DNA from: Notolepis coatsorum
Lineage: Eukaryota; Chordata; Actinopteri; Aulopiformes; Paralepididae
Assembly: GCA_963971535.1 (NCBI GenBank)
Contig: OZ020589.1
Location: 79,039,536-79,103,535, forward strand
DNA: 64,000 nucleotides
Direction: 5' to 3'
A model generated the notes under the pieces. That model did not search any database, had not been told where the DNA came from, and saw only the letters and a program-made list of their open reading frames with translations. Each line of letters opens with the position of its first letter. Within the stretch, counting starts at the first letter, position 1. This document shows positions 22,301 to 30,889 of this stretch, in pieces. The position numbers and the translations under genes were made by a program.

Positions 22301-23258
22301 GTCTGCACCGGACGACCTCTATCAACACGTTGAAAGTTTCTGGCAGCTTGATGTGCTTCCATTTAGAAGTGAAAAGCTAGCAGTAAGGTCCCGTCTGGAC
22401 CACGAGACTGTGAGCATCCTGGAAGCACGCACTGAGAGGGTGAAGGTTGGTGACACACTCCGATACGCCACGCCTCTGCTCCGCGCAAAGGACGCGCCAC
22501 CACTGAAAGCCACTGCCAAAGCAGTCATGCCAATGCCCCGTAACACAGAGCAAAGACTGGTAGGAGATCCAGCTAAGGCTCAAATCACTGGAGCAGAGAT
22601 CAAAAAGCTCGATGGAGGATGTGTTGCCAAGCTGGGTGAAGAAGCGGTAAATGAGTCTGACGAGTCATGGTTCACCCATCACGGGGCGGCGGCCGACTCC
22701 TCCTTACCTCAACCTAACCTGCATGACACCGAAGTCTTCCTGCTGAAGACCAGCCAGGCGGACTGCTTCCCAGAGGGATTTAAGTGTCTCAGAGCTGGAA
22801 ACCCAGTACTGCCCAGTAGTAAGCTCAGTACGCTCTCACCAGAGATGGATCATACAATGGGTCTTCTCCAAATTGGTGGACGCTCTTGTCACCTGGACAC
22901 CTCCTGTTCTACTGACATCCACCCCATAGTTCTCGATCCTGGCCATGCAGTGACGAAACTCATCAAGGATGTAGATGCCCGCCTACTCCACCCAGGGCCC
23001 GATAGGGTCTTCGCAGAGATCAGGCACCAGTACTGGGTCCTGTGGGGAAGACGGGCCATCAAGCATCATCAGAGGACCTGCACAGGATGTAGGAAGTGGA
23101 GGTGGGAGCCGGTGGCTCCAATGGTGGCAGACTTACCTCCTGCCCGGTTGCGGCCCCTTAAGCCACCATTATGTGACACCAAACAGGTTGCTGATGGGGC
23201 GGCGGGATGCCTCCCTGCCACAAGTGTCCTACGCTCCCGACCCGACTGTGGCAAATGA
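19341..23258 (+). CDS. BEL/Pao gag-protease-(RT/IN remnants) polyprotein, 1305 residues
   Basis: One uninterrupted frame. Residues ~1-465 are Pro/Gln/Ser/Tyr-rich and probably disordered, with three ~27-residue repeats at about 335-420. About 468-670 resembles the DUF1759-type gag helix bundle of Pao elements (LPNLVHDSEREFTDLKMAL onward). Zinc knuckles lie at ~714-763 (CLFCRSAEHYLLQC, CRNCGRTSHEQDAC). An aspartic protease of the DUF1758/A17 kind has AILDDGAERTVI near 830, where DSG or DTG is usual. About 1000-1125 is the start of RT (LRYATPLLR), ending at ESDESWFTHH. It then jumps to the region upstream of integrase and its zinc patch (LLHPGPDRVFAEIRHQYW, then CTGCRKW, ~1214-1250). The last ~28 residues are out of the integrase frame. 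The first ATG at 19341 was chosen; an earlier start is possible. Confidence 0.85.
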   Translation: MPNTAPSLPDDSEGATAQQLRSLSLQTEFAATGDQLHTALGPPPCLSLPGAVDQTRQWDLSPYANTRPDQREVCVGLTSPSPSEQSHHSRSLTGGTSDARGPCSTMPLRLPPPLSHHSLSVPPNRSPWSSSLPLIPLLCPTTATLQSQATTCTPGQRQQAYMSTQSLPPTVTSAPLFGAAPRPPAPTAMSLVMPQSDFQVMQAVGHVGQQMPTVPSYQPTYRSNQPVSSMVRSRHGSTPAAAQTRYELTPMRSAYQVHQYTTAMPAQPNYQPQTATALYPARWLPTAAALQPVGQHTAGAPQQSTYQLPSWTALPSPFTTAVAAARAYQPPPVFPAQQAYQALPHQLSRHQRSSYLPPPINTAQQLHQALPYQQSHQQPACQPPQAIPAQHMYQPLLHQLSHHPQPVYQPQPAASTQPAYQLVHPTPGPAPYYHVAVPPVQYVRQAQYTALQDPYALQPPRQPVPVPKLPNLVHDSEREFTDLKMALDHLFDAHTELSEHYKYRALMEQLVLDEAKLIAQSCRHYAQPYTAAMQALQRQYGQPHQLAQSEIAAILNAPDLKAGDTKAFQSFALSIDLLVGMLTSLEGPNGMEVMSTGHVDWLLSKLPKQVRDGFVEHLLAQGRLNTTSLNPYNLRDLADWLRVKAEAQRLSERMAQRHRMEGTQFSNRDKQVPPPRPCNQPFSVYYGSAKPKQDSHQPVETSQSEAKKQKFKRMCLFCRSAEHYLLQCPDIVQCSPGKVEKWIANGKRCRNCGRTSHEQDACTLRKPCSECQEVHLRVLHAIAKPGPRAYLITPKDGASLSNSKQGGKVYLKVVPIVITNGSKSLHTYAILDDGAERTVILPAAARHLDLKGEAESLALRTIRQDVARLTGKSVDFHVASLTHPSEQHLVKGAFTAGRLALSEQSYPVTALQERYCHLRGLPLQDFSQVHPLLLIGADCTHLITSQEPIRFGPKGGPAAVHTALGWALQGPDGLASQATSCYFTSLKSAPDDLYQHVESFWQLDVLPFRSEKLAVRSRLDHETVSILEARTERVKVGDTLRYATPLLRAKDAPPLKATAKAVMPMPRNTEQRLVGDPAKAQITGAEIKKLDGGCVAKLGEEAVNESDESWFTHHGAAADSSLPQPNLHDTEVFLLKTSQADCFPEGFKCLRAGNPVLPSSKLSTLSPEMDHTMGLLQIGGRSCHLDTSCSTDIHPIVLDPGHAVTKLIKDVDARLLHPGPDRVFAEIRHQYWVLWGRRAIKHHQRTCTGCRKWRWEPVAPMVADLPPARLRPLKPPLCDTKQVADGAAGCLPATSVLRSRPDCGK

Positions 23259-23336
23259 TGGCGACAATCAGAGACCTCGGTAGCCACTTAGGGAATTTGA
23301 CTGTTTACATAATAGCTATGCTATTCTTGGGGCGGC

Positions 23337-24318
23337 TGTTGTAAATTCCCCATTATTTGTTATGCTGTGTATTGTTATTTCCAGTCAGGCACTTCTTTGA
23401 TGGCCCAGGGGTCCTATTATTTATAGTCTGGCATCTCTCTGGACAGCCCAGGGGTCCTAATGGGTTTAAATACAGCGGCCATCTTGCCGCCCATGTGTTC
23501 CATTGCTGTCTGCTTTCCCAGTGAGAGAGTGCGTTCATGAACTAAGTAAGTCACCTATATAGCCTACAAATATAGTGCCTATGGTAATGATAGATACATG
23601 TCATATGTAGCCTGCCTTATGTGTTGAGATGCTGTGACATGCATGTGTGACTATGATTTGGTTTGCTACGTTGTGTTAATTCATGCTGCTAATTGAGCTA
23701 TGCTAATGCCAATAATGCTATAGCATCTCTTCAGTTGTGTGTTCTGGATGCCATTGCATTCTGCCATTTACTTGTTATGTTTGGTCCATGCGGCCGATGC
23801 TAATATTCTAGATAGCATCTTTTCAGTTGTGTGCATTATGTTTGGTCCATGCGGCCAATGCTAATATGCTAGATAGCATCTTTTCAGTTGTGTGCATTCT
23901 GCCGATTACTTGTTATGTTTGGTCCATGCGGCCGATGCTAATATGCTAGATAGCATATTTTCAGTTGTGTGCATTTTGCCGATTACTTGTTATGTTTGGT
24001 CCATACGACCAATGCTAATATGCTAGATAGCATCTTTTGCTTAGTGTGTTCAGGTTATGATTGATAAGTATGTACCTCTGTTAATTATTGTGTGTTCTGC
24101 TTATATGTTGCAGAATACCACTCACTCAATCTTTGATTGCTCCATCCAGCCCTATGACCTGGATGGAAAGCACTCTTGAGATATTACTCAACAACAGAAT
24201 CCTTAATAAAATACGAAAGGACTGTTCTCTGTGTCTGCGTCCGCTCTCTGACCGGGGTGTGCCGTTCTGGATGAAGTGGCTCCAGCAAACCTTGCAAACA
24301 AACATTATATCTTCAATA
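23337..24318 (+). repeat. BEL/Pao 3' LTR
   Basis: Copy of 18213-19192, with a CCCAGG for CCAAGG change, a 2-bp gain near 23555 and single-base changes near 23806, 24004 and 24153. It ends TATCTTCAATA before the TSD GTAAG. Confidence 0.95.
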
Positions 24319-26884
24319 GTAAGATAGTCAAGAAGGAAATAAACTCCATACTTAAACAACAGTCTGAGTTCTTGATACATAGGACAAGGCAAAATTACTA
24401 CTTTCACGGCTCCAGGCCTAGCCATCTATTGGCAATGAAAATACGCTCGAATGATCATTTCTCGGATATCCCCTCGATCAAGACGCGACAGGGTACAATC
24501 ACTACTGATTCGAAAAAGGTCAACGACACTTTTAAAGAGTTTTACTCACAGTTATATAGCTCAGAGGTTAATCTCGACGACTCTAAATTTGAATCGTTCA
24601 TTGGCGGGCTTGAGATACCCCACATTTCTGAGGAAGAGGCTAAGGAACTGGGGAAACCGATCACCCTTATGGAACTAAGGGAGACGATCGCTGAAATGCA
24701 GAGGGGTAAGGCACCAGGCTGGGATGGTATTCCACCCGAGGTGTATTTAGCTTTCTGGGACCAACTGGGCCCATTGATGCTCGATATGATCAATTACGCT
24801 ATCGAACAGGGGGAGTTCTCAAGAGATGTCAACATGGCGCTGATTTCTTTACTTCTCAAGAAGGACAAAGATCCCAATGATTGTGGTAGCTATAGGCTGT
24901 CTTTGGATGCCATGAAGGCGTTTGACAGACTAGAATGGTCATACCTGTGGAAGGTACTTGAGGTCATGGGTCTGGGAAAGAATTTTATTCATATGATTAA
25001 AGTACTGTATGCCTCGCCGTCGGCAATGATACTGACAGGCAAAAACTGTTCCACACTTTTCCCAGTCTCCAGATCTTCTAGACAGGGTTGTCCTCTGAGC
25101 CCGGGACTATTCGCGCTTTCCCTCGAACCATTGGCCCAATTTATTAGGCAATCAGAGGACATCGTCCCCATAATGATCAATAATACACCACACAAAATTG
25201 CTCTCTATGCGGATGACCTACTGATTTTTATGGATGACCCTTCCCGGTCGGCCACAAAATTATTGGAAATAATCGACGACTTTGGTAAATTGTCAGGCTT
25301 TAAGATTAACTGGAACAAATCAGCCTGCCTACCTCTTAATGAGCTGGCCAAGGCGGTGCGACTACCAGCTGATATCCCCATAGTGGAACATTTTAAATAC
25401 TTAGGTATAGAGATATTCCCCACGCTGAGTCAAACTACTAAGTACAACTTCACGGGTACTTATGATAAAATACGCCAGGATCTAGACAGATGGTCGTCCC
25501 TTCCTAACTCCCTACAAGCCCGAGCTTCCATAATCAAAATGAACGTTCTGCCTAGGATACATTTTGTTAGCTCAATGCTCCCCTGCCCCCTCCAATAGAC
25601 CACTGGCGCAAGGAACAATCGATGGTATCTAAATTTATCTGGAATAACAAACGCCCGAGAATCAAAAGAGCTACTACTCAACGTAGGAAACAAGATGGGG
25701 GCCTCGCAATCCCTGATTTTAAGCTTTATTTCTGGTCCTTCTCACTGAGACCTCTGATGTGCTGGCTAGACCCTGTAGATGCTGTATCTTGGCGCACCTT
25801 AGAAGCGGCGGCGGTCTCACCGCTAAGATTACAGGATGTGGTGTACTCCACTGTCTCTATTTCGAAATGCCGGCTGAGGTATGGACCGATCATAACTCAC
25901 GTGATCCAAACGTGGCGTAATGTACAGAGGTCGTGTGGGGTTAAATGCCCATGGCACCTGGACTCTCCAATTTTTTATAACCAGCAATTACTTGTTGGGC
26001 ACAAGCCGGTTAATATTCCTCAATGGCAGAGGAGGGGAGTTCATACTCTGGAGGATATTTATGATAAGAACGGCCTCCGTGCGTTTCAGGACTTAAGAGA
26101 ATTTTATGATCTTCCCGGCGAGTCCTTTTTTCTTTACCTTCAACTAAGGTCAGCGCTGAGGGCGCATGGCGTGCCGTGGGCTCAAGCTTTGCACCCACAC
26201 CCCTTCCTCAGGCTCATAGTGGACAGGACGACCTCCAGAGGGTTTGTCTCAGACTTTTATACGCTCTTAATTCAATCCATGTATAAAAATGTATCATTGG
26301 ATACAATCTGGCGGGTGGATATCCCGGAGTTGGACCCCGAGTTTGACTGGGATGATGTTTGGGCAAATGTGGCATTATCTTCCCGCAACCCCAATCACCA
26401 GCAAATTAATTTTAATTATATTCATAGGACCTATCTTACACCTAGGAAGCTATTTGCTATGGGACTGATAACCGACTCTCGGTGCACTTTGTGCTCTCAA
26501 AAGGCCACTGGCACTTATATGCATATGTATTGGGATTGCCCACCAGTGGCCCGCTTCTGGAGGTCAATAACGGACAAACTTTCAGATCTGTGTGGCTTAA
26601 CTATCCCATTCACAGCTGTTATGCTACTCCTGAACGATATAACGACACTACCTGCGTCCGTTCAACTAAAAAGGGTTGTCCTAGCGGGTGTCACAGCAGT
26701 GAAGAAGCTAATAGCAATGAGATGGAAGGAGCCTGAGAAGCTTACAGTGATTAACTGGTCCCTAACACTATTGGATGTGATTTATCTTGAGATATCCACG
26801 GCGCGGGTGATTGGGGTGGGACAGGCAGGTATTGACCTGTGGTTTGCAGCAGCCGAAAAGGTCAGGACCGCCGTGTGCGGCTGA
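24319..26884 (+). pseudogene. LINE-c ORF2, reverse transcriptase and C-terminal region
   Basis: Continues ORF2 after the BEL insertion ([17 protein letters not shown]). RT motifs are visible: [17 protein letters not shown] (finger), [19 protein letters not shown] (motif B), and the catalytic [12 protein letters not shown] near 25195-25230. The C-terminal Cys/His patch CTLCSQKATGTYMH...C lies near 26485-26540. Relative to the minus-strand copy about 200 bp are missing between GSYR (24895) and LSLDAMKAF (24900), removing conserved RT blocks. One base is lost near 25585, shifting the frame to one open from 25622. It ends at TGA 26882-26884. Not functional. Confidence 0.92.
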
Positions 26885-27422
26885 GCGGGGTTGAGGTGCG
26901 TGTTCGGGTGAGTCCGGGGGTCTCTTGGGAGGGGGAGGAGGAAATGTTTTGTCTGTCTTGTCTTTTGTCTTGTCCTCTTGAGTTTAGCTGGGGATTTTAT
27001 GGGGGGGCAGCTATTTAACTATTTCTTCACTGTTTGGTCACTTTTACACGGTCTCTGTGAGTCTATGGAACACCTCTACAGGTTTTTGTTTTGTCATGAA
27101 GGTTCATTGCTCTGTTTTCGGGTCGTGTTCTCAAAAAGTGGTCCTTGTGGTGAATTGGAGATGTACGTTTTATTAATATAGGGTCACACAGCCGGGAATC
27201 GGGGCTGAACACTGGGAAAGACCATTTATTGGATAGTACCCCTTGGATTTAAAATTTAGAAGGTTGAACTCTGTTTTATTTTCTCTTTGTCTGTATAAAT
27301 TGTTATTCTGTATTATTATTGTTTTTGTTATTTTCTTGTGAAGTTCTATGTATTGTGATTGTGTTTAATGTGTTGTCTTGTTTCATGTGAATAATAATAA
27401 AAAAAAAATGATCAAAAAGAAA
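26885..27422 (+). other. LINE-c 3' UTR and A-rich tail
   Basis: Non-coding and highly similar to 50170-50711 on the opposite strand. It ends AATAATAATAAAAAAAAAAT with a short mixed tail before the TSD. Confidence 0.85.
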
Positions 27423-27439
27423 ATCAAAGACGTGTTACG
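27423..27439. repeat. LINE-c target-site duplication, right copy
   Basis: Exact copy of 14041-14057, directly after the A-rich LINE-c tail. Confidence 0.9.
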
Positions 27440-27811
27440 GCGTCTTCGGCAGAATGAGCATGGCGGGCAATGACGAGTTTCGGCGTTTCCGGCGATTAAA
27501 GTGTTAAACATTTAGACAGAACAAGTCACAAATAAGAATAACAAAACAAATGGCTTAAGAATAGAATCAAATGAAATAGAATAAAAATAGAATAAAAGAT
27601 ACAGTAAATAAATACAGTAAAAATATACTGAAGTCTACAGTAGGTGTAATATTGCACAGTGCTGTTTAAAAAGTAAGAGTCCAGGAAGATGGTAACTGTC
27701 ACTCTGTGCTCAGTGATACAGTGAGGCACAGTGATGCATTGTATAGTCTGAAGGCTGTCGGAATGAAGGACTTCCTGTGCCGTTCAGTGCTGCATTTAGG
27801 TAGTGTGAGCC

Positions 27812-28677
27812 TCCTGTTTGCGGACGACTCAGCCCTGCTGGTCTCTGACAAGAACAAGTTACAGGTTGAAAAAACCCTCAGCTCAGAACTAGGCAAAATC
27901 TGCATATGGCTCGCTGATAACAAACTATCATTACACATGGGCAAAACAGAGTCCATTCTCTTCGGTTCAAATAACAAACTCAGCAAGACCGACGGCTTCT
28001 CAGTTACAGTGGGTGACAATATTGTCACAAGGAAAGAAGATATTACCTACCTGGGTTCCATCCTAGAGGCAAATGTTTCCTGTGACAAAATGGCATCCAA
28101 TGTAATAAAAAAAGTCAACCAACAAACTCGATTCTTGTACCGGATCTCCTCACTGGTAAACAAGAATACCCTGAAGACTCTAGCAGGAGCACTCATTCAA
28201 GGGTACTACGACTATGCTTGCACCTCATGGTACCAAAGCACCTCAAAGGCGCTAAAAACAAAATTACAAACATCTCAAAACAAACTGGTCAGACTACTGC
28301 TTGACCTTACTCCTAGAACCCACCTCACCCCTGCCCACTTTGACAACCTAGGATGGCTTAGAGTAGACGACAGAGTACAGCAACTTGCAATGGGCCTGGT
28401 CTACAAGATACACTACACGACCAAGGTACCCATGTACATGTCAAAATACTTCCCAAAGGTCAGTGAATACCACGATCACAACACCAGAGGGAGCTCCACA
28501 AATCATGTTAAACCCAGATTCGGCTCAAACAAGGGACTAAACACGTTTCGCAATTATGCCACATCAATGTGGAACGCCCTACCCAAAGCTGTAAAGGAAT
28601 GTGAATCACTACCCACTTTCAAAAACACTCTCAAAAAACACCTAAGGGAGACTGCAACCCGAAACTGGCCCCTGTAA
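27812..28677 (+). CDS. LINE-d reverse transcriptase C-terminal part
   Basis: Open to TAA 28675-28677. The frame is open from 27706, but only about 27812 onward is LINE-d; the first ~35 codons belong to the antisense of LINE-b. Visible are the catalytic box VSLLFADDSALLVS, ADNKLSLHMGKTESILFG, ITYLGSILEA, then the thumb and C-terminal region (ALIQGYYDYACTSWY, ending KKHLRETATRNWPL). The frame is intact, but the endonuclease and most RT fingers are missing, so it cannot retrotranspose alone. The motif set fits the CR1/L2/I group. Confidence 0.8.
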
Positions 28678-28787
28678 ATGTCCGAACACAACCCCCTCCA
28701 ATGTACAGTAAATTACCAAGTATGGTCTTGTCAATAATCCAATGTACAGTGTTGTTTGTACAGTTGTACAGTGTCCCCCACCCACCC

Positions 28788-28926
28788 CTCCTACCCAACC
28801 CCCCCCCCCCTACCCAACCCCCCCCCCCCACTCCTAACGAACCCCCCCCCCACTCCTAACCAACCCCCCCCCCCCCCCACCCACCCAACCACCTCCAATG
28901 TACAGTCCCCCCCCACCCCCACCTAC
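28788..28926 (+). repeat. C-rich tracts in LINE-d 3' UTR
   Basis: Runs of C separated by short ACC/TACC spacers. They appear as G-runs in the minus-strand copy at 62660-62770, so they are part of the element. The length differs between copies. Confidence 0.85.
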
Positions 28927-29216
28927 CCAATCCAATGTACAGTTTCCACGCCTAATGTATATACTCTTTTCTTTCTGGACTCTTTTTGTATCACAAACAG
29001 TACTGTAATTGCAAATCTGGTATGTCATAAATGTATAGATGGAGCAGTACTGTCTATCTGTATGTCATGTATGTCATATATGTTACGATGAATTGAAAAT
29101 GGGGGACCCTGATGTAAACAAGACGAAAGTCTTTCTCTGGTCTGCATCCCCTTAACAATTGTATGTATTGAGCTGTACTGTACTGTACCCATTCTGCAAT
29201 CTGTTAATAAAGTTTT

Positions 29217-29323
29217 CATTCATTCATTCATTCATTCATTCATTCATTCATTCATTCATTCATTCATTCATTCATTCATTCATTCATTCATTCATTCATT
29301 CATTCATTCATTCATTCATTCAT
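29217..29323 (+). repeat. (ATTC)n tail of LINE-d
   Basis: About 26 perfect tetranucleotide units directly after the LINE-d 3' end. The other copy ends in a short (TGAA)n on the complementary strand. Confidence 0.95.
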
Positions 29324-29389
29324 GTAGTATAATCCTATAGAATCCTAACAATAATCTACACACCTATAACATGCTCCTCCTGCCAGCCA

Positions 29390-29600
29390 AGTCTGTGTAT
29401 AGTGGGTGGGGGGGGGGGGGGGGTTCCCTGATGGCCTGGAGCTTAGCAAGGTTCCTCCTCTCCGCCACCCTCGCTGGAGTCCAGCTCTACCCCAACCACG
29501 CTACTGGCCTTCCTGACCATCTTATCCAGCCTGTTTGTGTCCCCTGCTCTCAGTCCGCTGCCCCAGCAGGTCTGTTATATATATCCGTTCAGTCTGTTTT
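29390..29600 (-). pseudogene. LINE-b thumb-region fragment
   Basis: Minus-strand reading includes LDKMVRKASSVVGVELDS, a segment typical of CR1/Rex-like LINEs, with frame damage after it. It is the upstream neighbour of the C-terminal piece at 27.7-27.8 kb, with LINE-d inserted between. A short G run (29408-29423) lies at its low-coordinate end. Confidence 0.5.
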
Positions 29601-30289
29601 TGTATAAGTGAATGTTCTTAAGATAGAGAGAAATTAGATTTTTCAATTGCCTCTCTGCTGTTTAGTTCAGCACCGTGGGCAGCACCAAGCAAGCCACAGC
29701 GTCGTTGTCCCAGCTGAAACGTATAAAAGGGAACCTGTGTTGAAAAACCATTGTGCCCCCCCGAGAAAATGTTATGCCCCCCAACTAATTTGTTTCTGCA
29801 GCCTGGTCTGGGTGTGGGACGTATTAGGGGAAGTGTGGGTGTTTGGGGAATTACTACAGTCGCCCTGGAGGGCAAGAAGGACCAGCGTATAACCCCTAGG
29901 TTAGTAAACCCTAGGACCTATCCGCTCCTTCTGCTAAATCCCAATTCTAGTACCCTTACACTACAGTCGGGGACTCAGCCGGACCCAGATCTGCTGTGCT
30001 CCCACTACCTGGTGACAGTTCATATCCACTCTCATAAAGTAGGGATAATCCACCCTTCTACATATAGTATTGCAAATCCCCAACAAAATCCAATGAAAGT
30101 ATATAGTGAACCTGACTAAATGTGCAAGATGAGGATATGTATGCCCTCTCAGTTATATTTGCCCTACAATAAATATAGTTACAATATATAATCTAAAAAT
30201 GCTAAATGCTAAAGATGCTAAATATATGCTCTGATGAAGTGTACAGTATACACATACGGTGCAGTATGCATAAGGTATGTCCGTATGTC
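29601..30289. other. unassigned sequence
   Basis: No gene recognised. A ~70-bp part (30120-30190, around GTATGCCCTCTCAGTTATAT) is similar to 35800-35865 and is an unnamed interspersed repeat. Confidence 0.4.
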
Positions 30290-30545
30290 ACGTTATATAT
30301 TGTCCTTTTGGGTGGGAGTCAGACACACTCAGTGATGGAAGTTTCTAGTAGCTGGATGTCTGGCAGCAGTACCTGCCCACTGTTGTGGAGCCTGATGGCC
30401 GCTGGTATGAAGGACTGGCCGAGGCGGTTAGTTGAGTGTCGGGGGGGTATGAGTCTGTGACTGAACGTGCTTCTCATCTTGACTAGCTCATCGTAGAGGA
30501 GGTGGGAGGGATTCTCCCCCTTGGGGAAATTCAGGCATCATAGCA
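30290..30545 (-). pseudogene. LINE-b-like C-terminal fragment
   Basis: Minus-strand reading includes QSFIPAAIRLHNSGQ, the same C-terminal motif as in LINE-b at 27.7 kb. It is a separate, short copy. Confidence 0.55.
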
Positions 30546-30889
30546 GCATGGGGGAGGGGAGGTACAGGTATGGTAATAGTAGAAGACATAATACAGGTAA
30601 TATTCTATTTCAATTAGATTCAAACTATAATACGGACTCATGGTCCAGATAAAAAAATAACATACACAACCTATATAAAATTACACACAATAGGCACAAA
30701 TTACATGACTTAAAATACACATCAATGTCCCACAAATAGACAGCTGTGCCAATGTCTCCACATAGATGAGTGGTAACGTGAACCTAATGTCTGTTAAGAC
30801 TTAAAACCAGAATGATCTAATTTCCAGAGTAATTTAGCCGACAGATACATTTATACATGATAATTCTTAAATCAGCTTGGAAGGTATTG
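30546..30889. other. unassigned AT-rich sequence
   Basis: Nothing recognisable in either strand. Confidence 0.4.

Larger units (their letters stand above)
18213..24318 (+). mobile_element. BEL/Pao LTR retrotransposon, internally deleted (non-autonomous)
   Basis: Both LTRs (980 and 982 bp) are present with a 5-bp TSD GTAAG (18208-18212; 24319-24323) in LINE-c ORF2. The uninterrupted site is seen in the minus-strand LINE-c copy near 53460. A tRNA-Tyr-like primer site follows LTR1. The G-rich TTGGGGCGGC precedes LTR2. The interior is only about 4.1 kb and lacks the RT catalytic region, RNase H and integrase core, so it must have moved with enzymes supplied by another element or been deleted afterwards. 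I counted about five differences between the LTRs by eye, which points to a recent insertion. Confidence 0.92.
14058..27422 (+). mobile_element. LINE-c: full-length L1/Tx1-like LINE carrying two insertions
   Basis: Full-length by its ends: a 5' UTR begins at 14058 and a tail of A-rich sequence ends at 27422, inside 17-bp TSDs. The order is ORF1 (14229-15129), a 2-kb inter-ORF spacer, and ORF2 (endonuclease 17210-18207, RT and C-terminus 24319-26884), then the 3' UTR. Removing the BEL/Pao insertion (18213-24318 plus one TSD) and the hAT MITE (15656-15950 plus one TSD) leaves about 7 kb. Frameshifts and an RT deletion make it inactive. A second, truncated copy lies on the minus strand at 50.2-55.3 kb. 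Confidence 0.9.
13281..27503. mobile_element. piggyBac-like MITE split by LINE-c
   Basis: Left end TTAA (13277-13280) followed by CACTTTGATCGCC; right end GGCGATTAAAGTG followed by TTAA (27504-27507). The 13-bp termini are inverted with one mismatch, and TTAA on both sides is the piggyBac target duplication. Without LINE-c the element is 777 + 64 bp, about 840 bp, with no transposase, so it is non-autonomous. Its interior holds the target of LINE-c. Confidence 0.7.
27816..29323 (+). mobile_element. LINE-d, 5'-truncated, copy 1
   Basis: RT fragment plus 3' UTR inserted in LINE-b. The 5' end is inside the RT catalytic box and the 3' end is TACCCATTCTGCAATCTGTTAATAAAG-like sequence followed by (ATTC)n at 29217-29323. 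A candidate short TSD is GTAGT. A second copy lies at 62349-63387 (minus), and tail-only copies are near 6.4, 32.4 and 34.7 kb. Confidence 0.8.
13212..29600 (-). mobile_element. LINE-b: CR1/Rex-like LINE, interrupted by nested elements
   Basis: Minus-strand LINE present in three pieces. About 29600-29390 encodes a thumb region with MVRKASSVVGVELDS. About 27815-27704 encodes the C-terminus (ERHRKSFIPTAFRLYNASL), with 3' UTR to 27508. The rest of the UTR and its TTCTA-type tail are at 13280-13212, including the complement of CCTGAGGGAAATTTGACA. Between the pieces lie LINE-d (about 27816-29323) and the piggyBac-like element with its cargo (13281-27503). Frameshifts in the 29.5-kb piece show it is dead. 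The pieces join in order and orientation, which supports a single original insertion. Confidence 0.6.

Noticed and set aside
26978..27181. 67-codon frame starting MSLAGDFMGG, also at 50415-50618
   Set aside because: It lies in the LINE-c 3' UTR of both copies with no domain; conserved only because the copies are recent.
28756..29091. Proline-rich 111-codon frame
   Set aside because: Translation of C-runs in the LINE-d 3' UTR.
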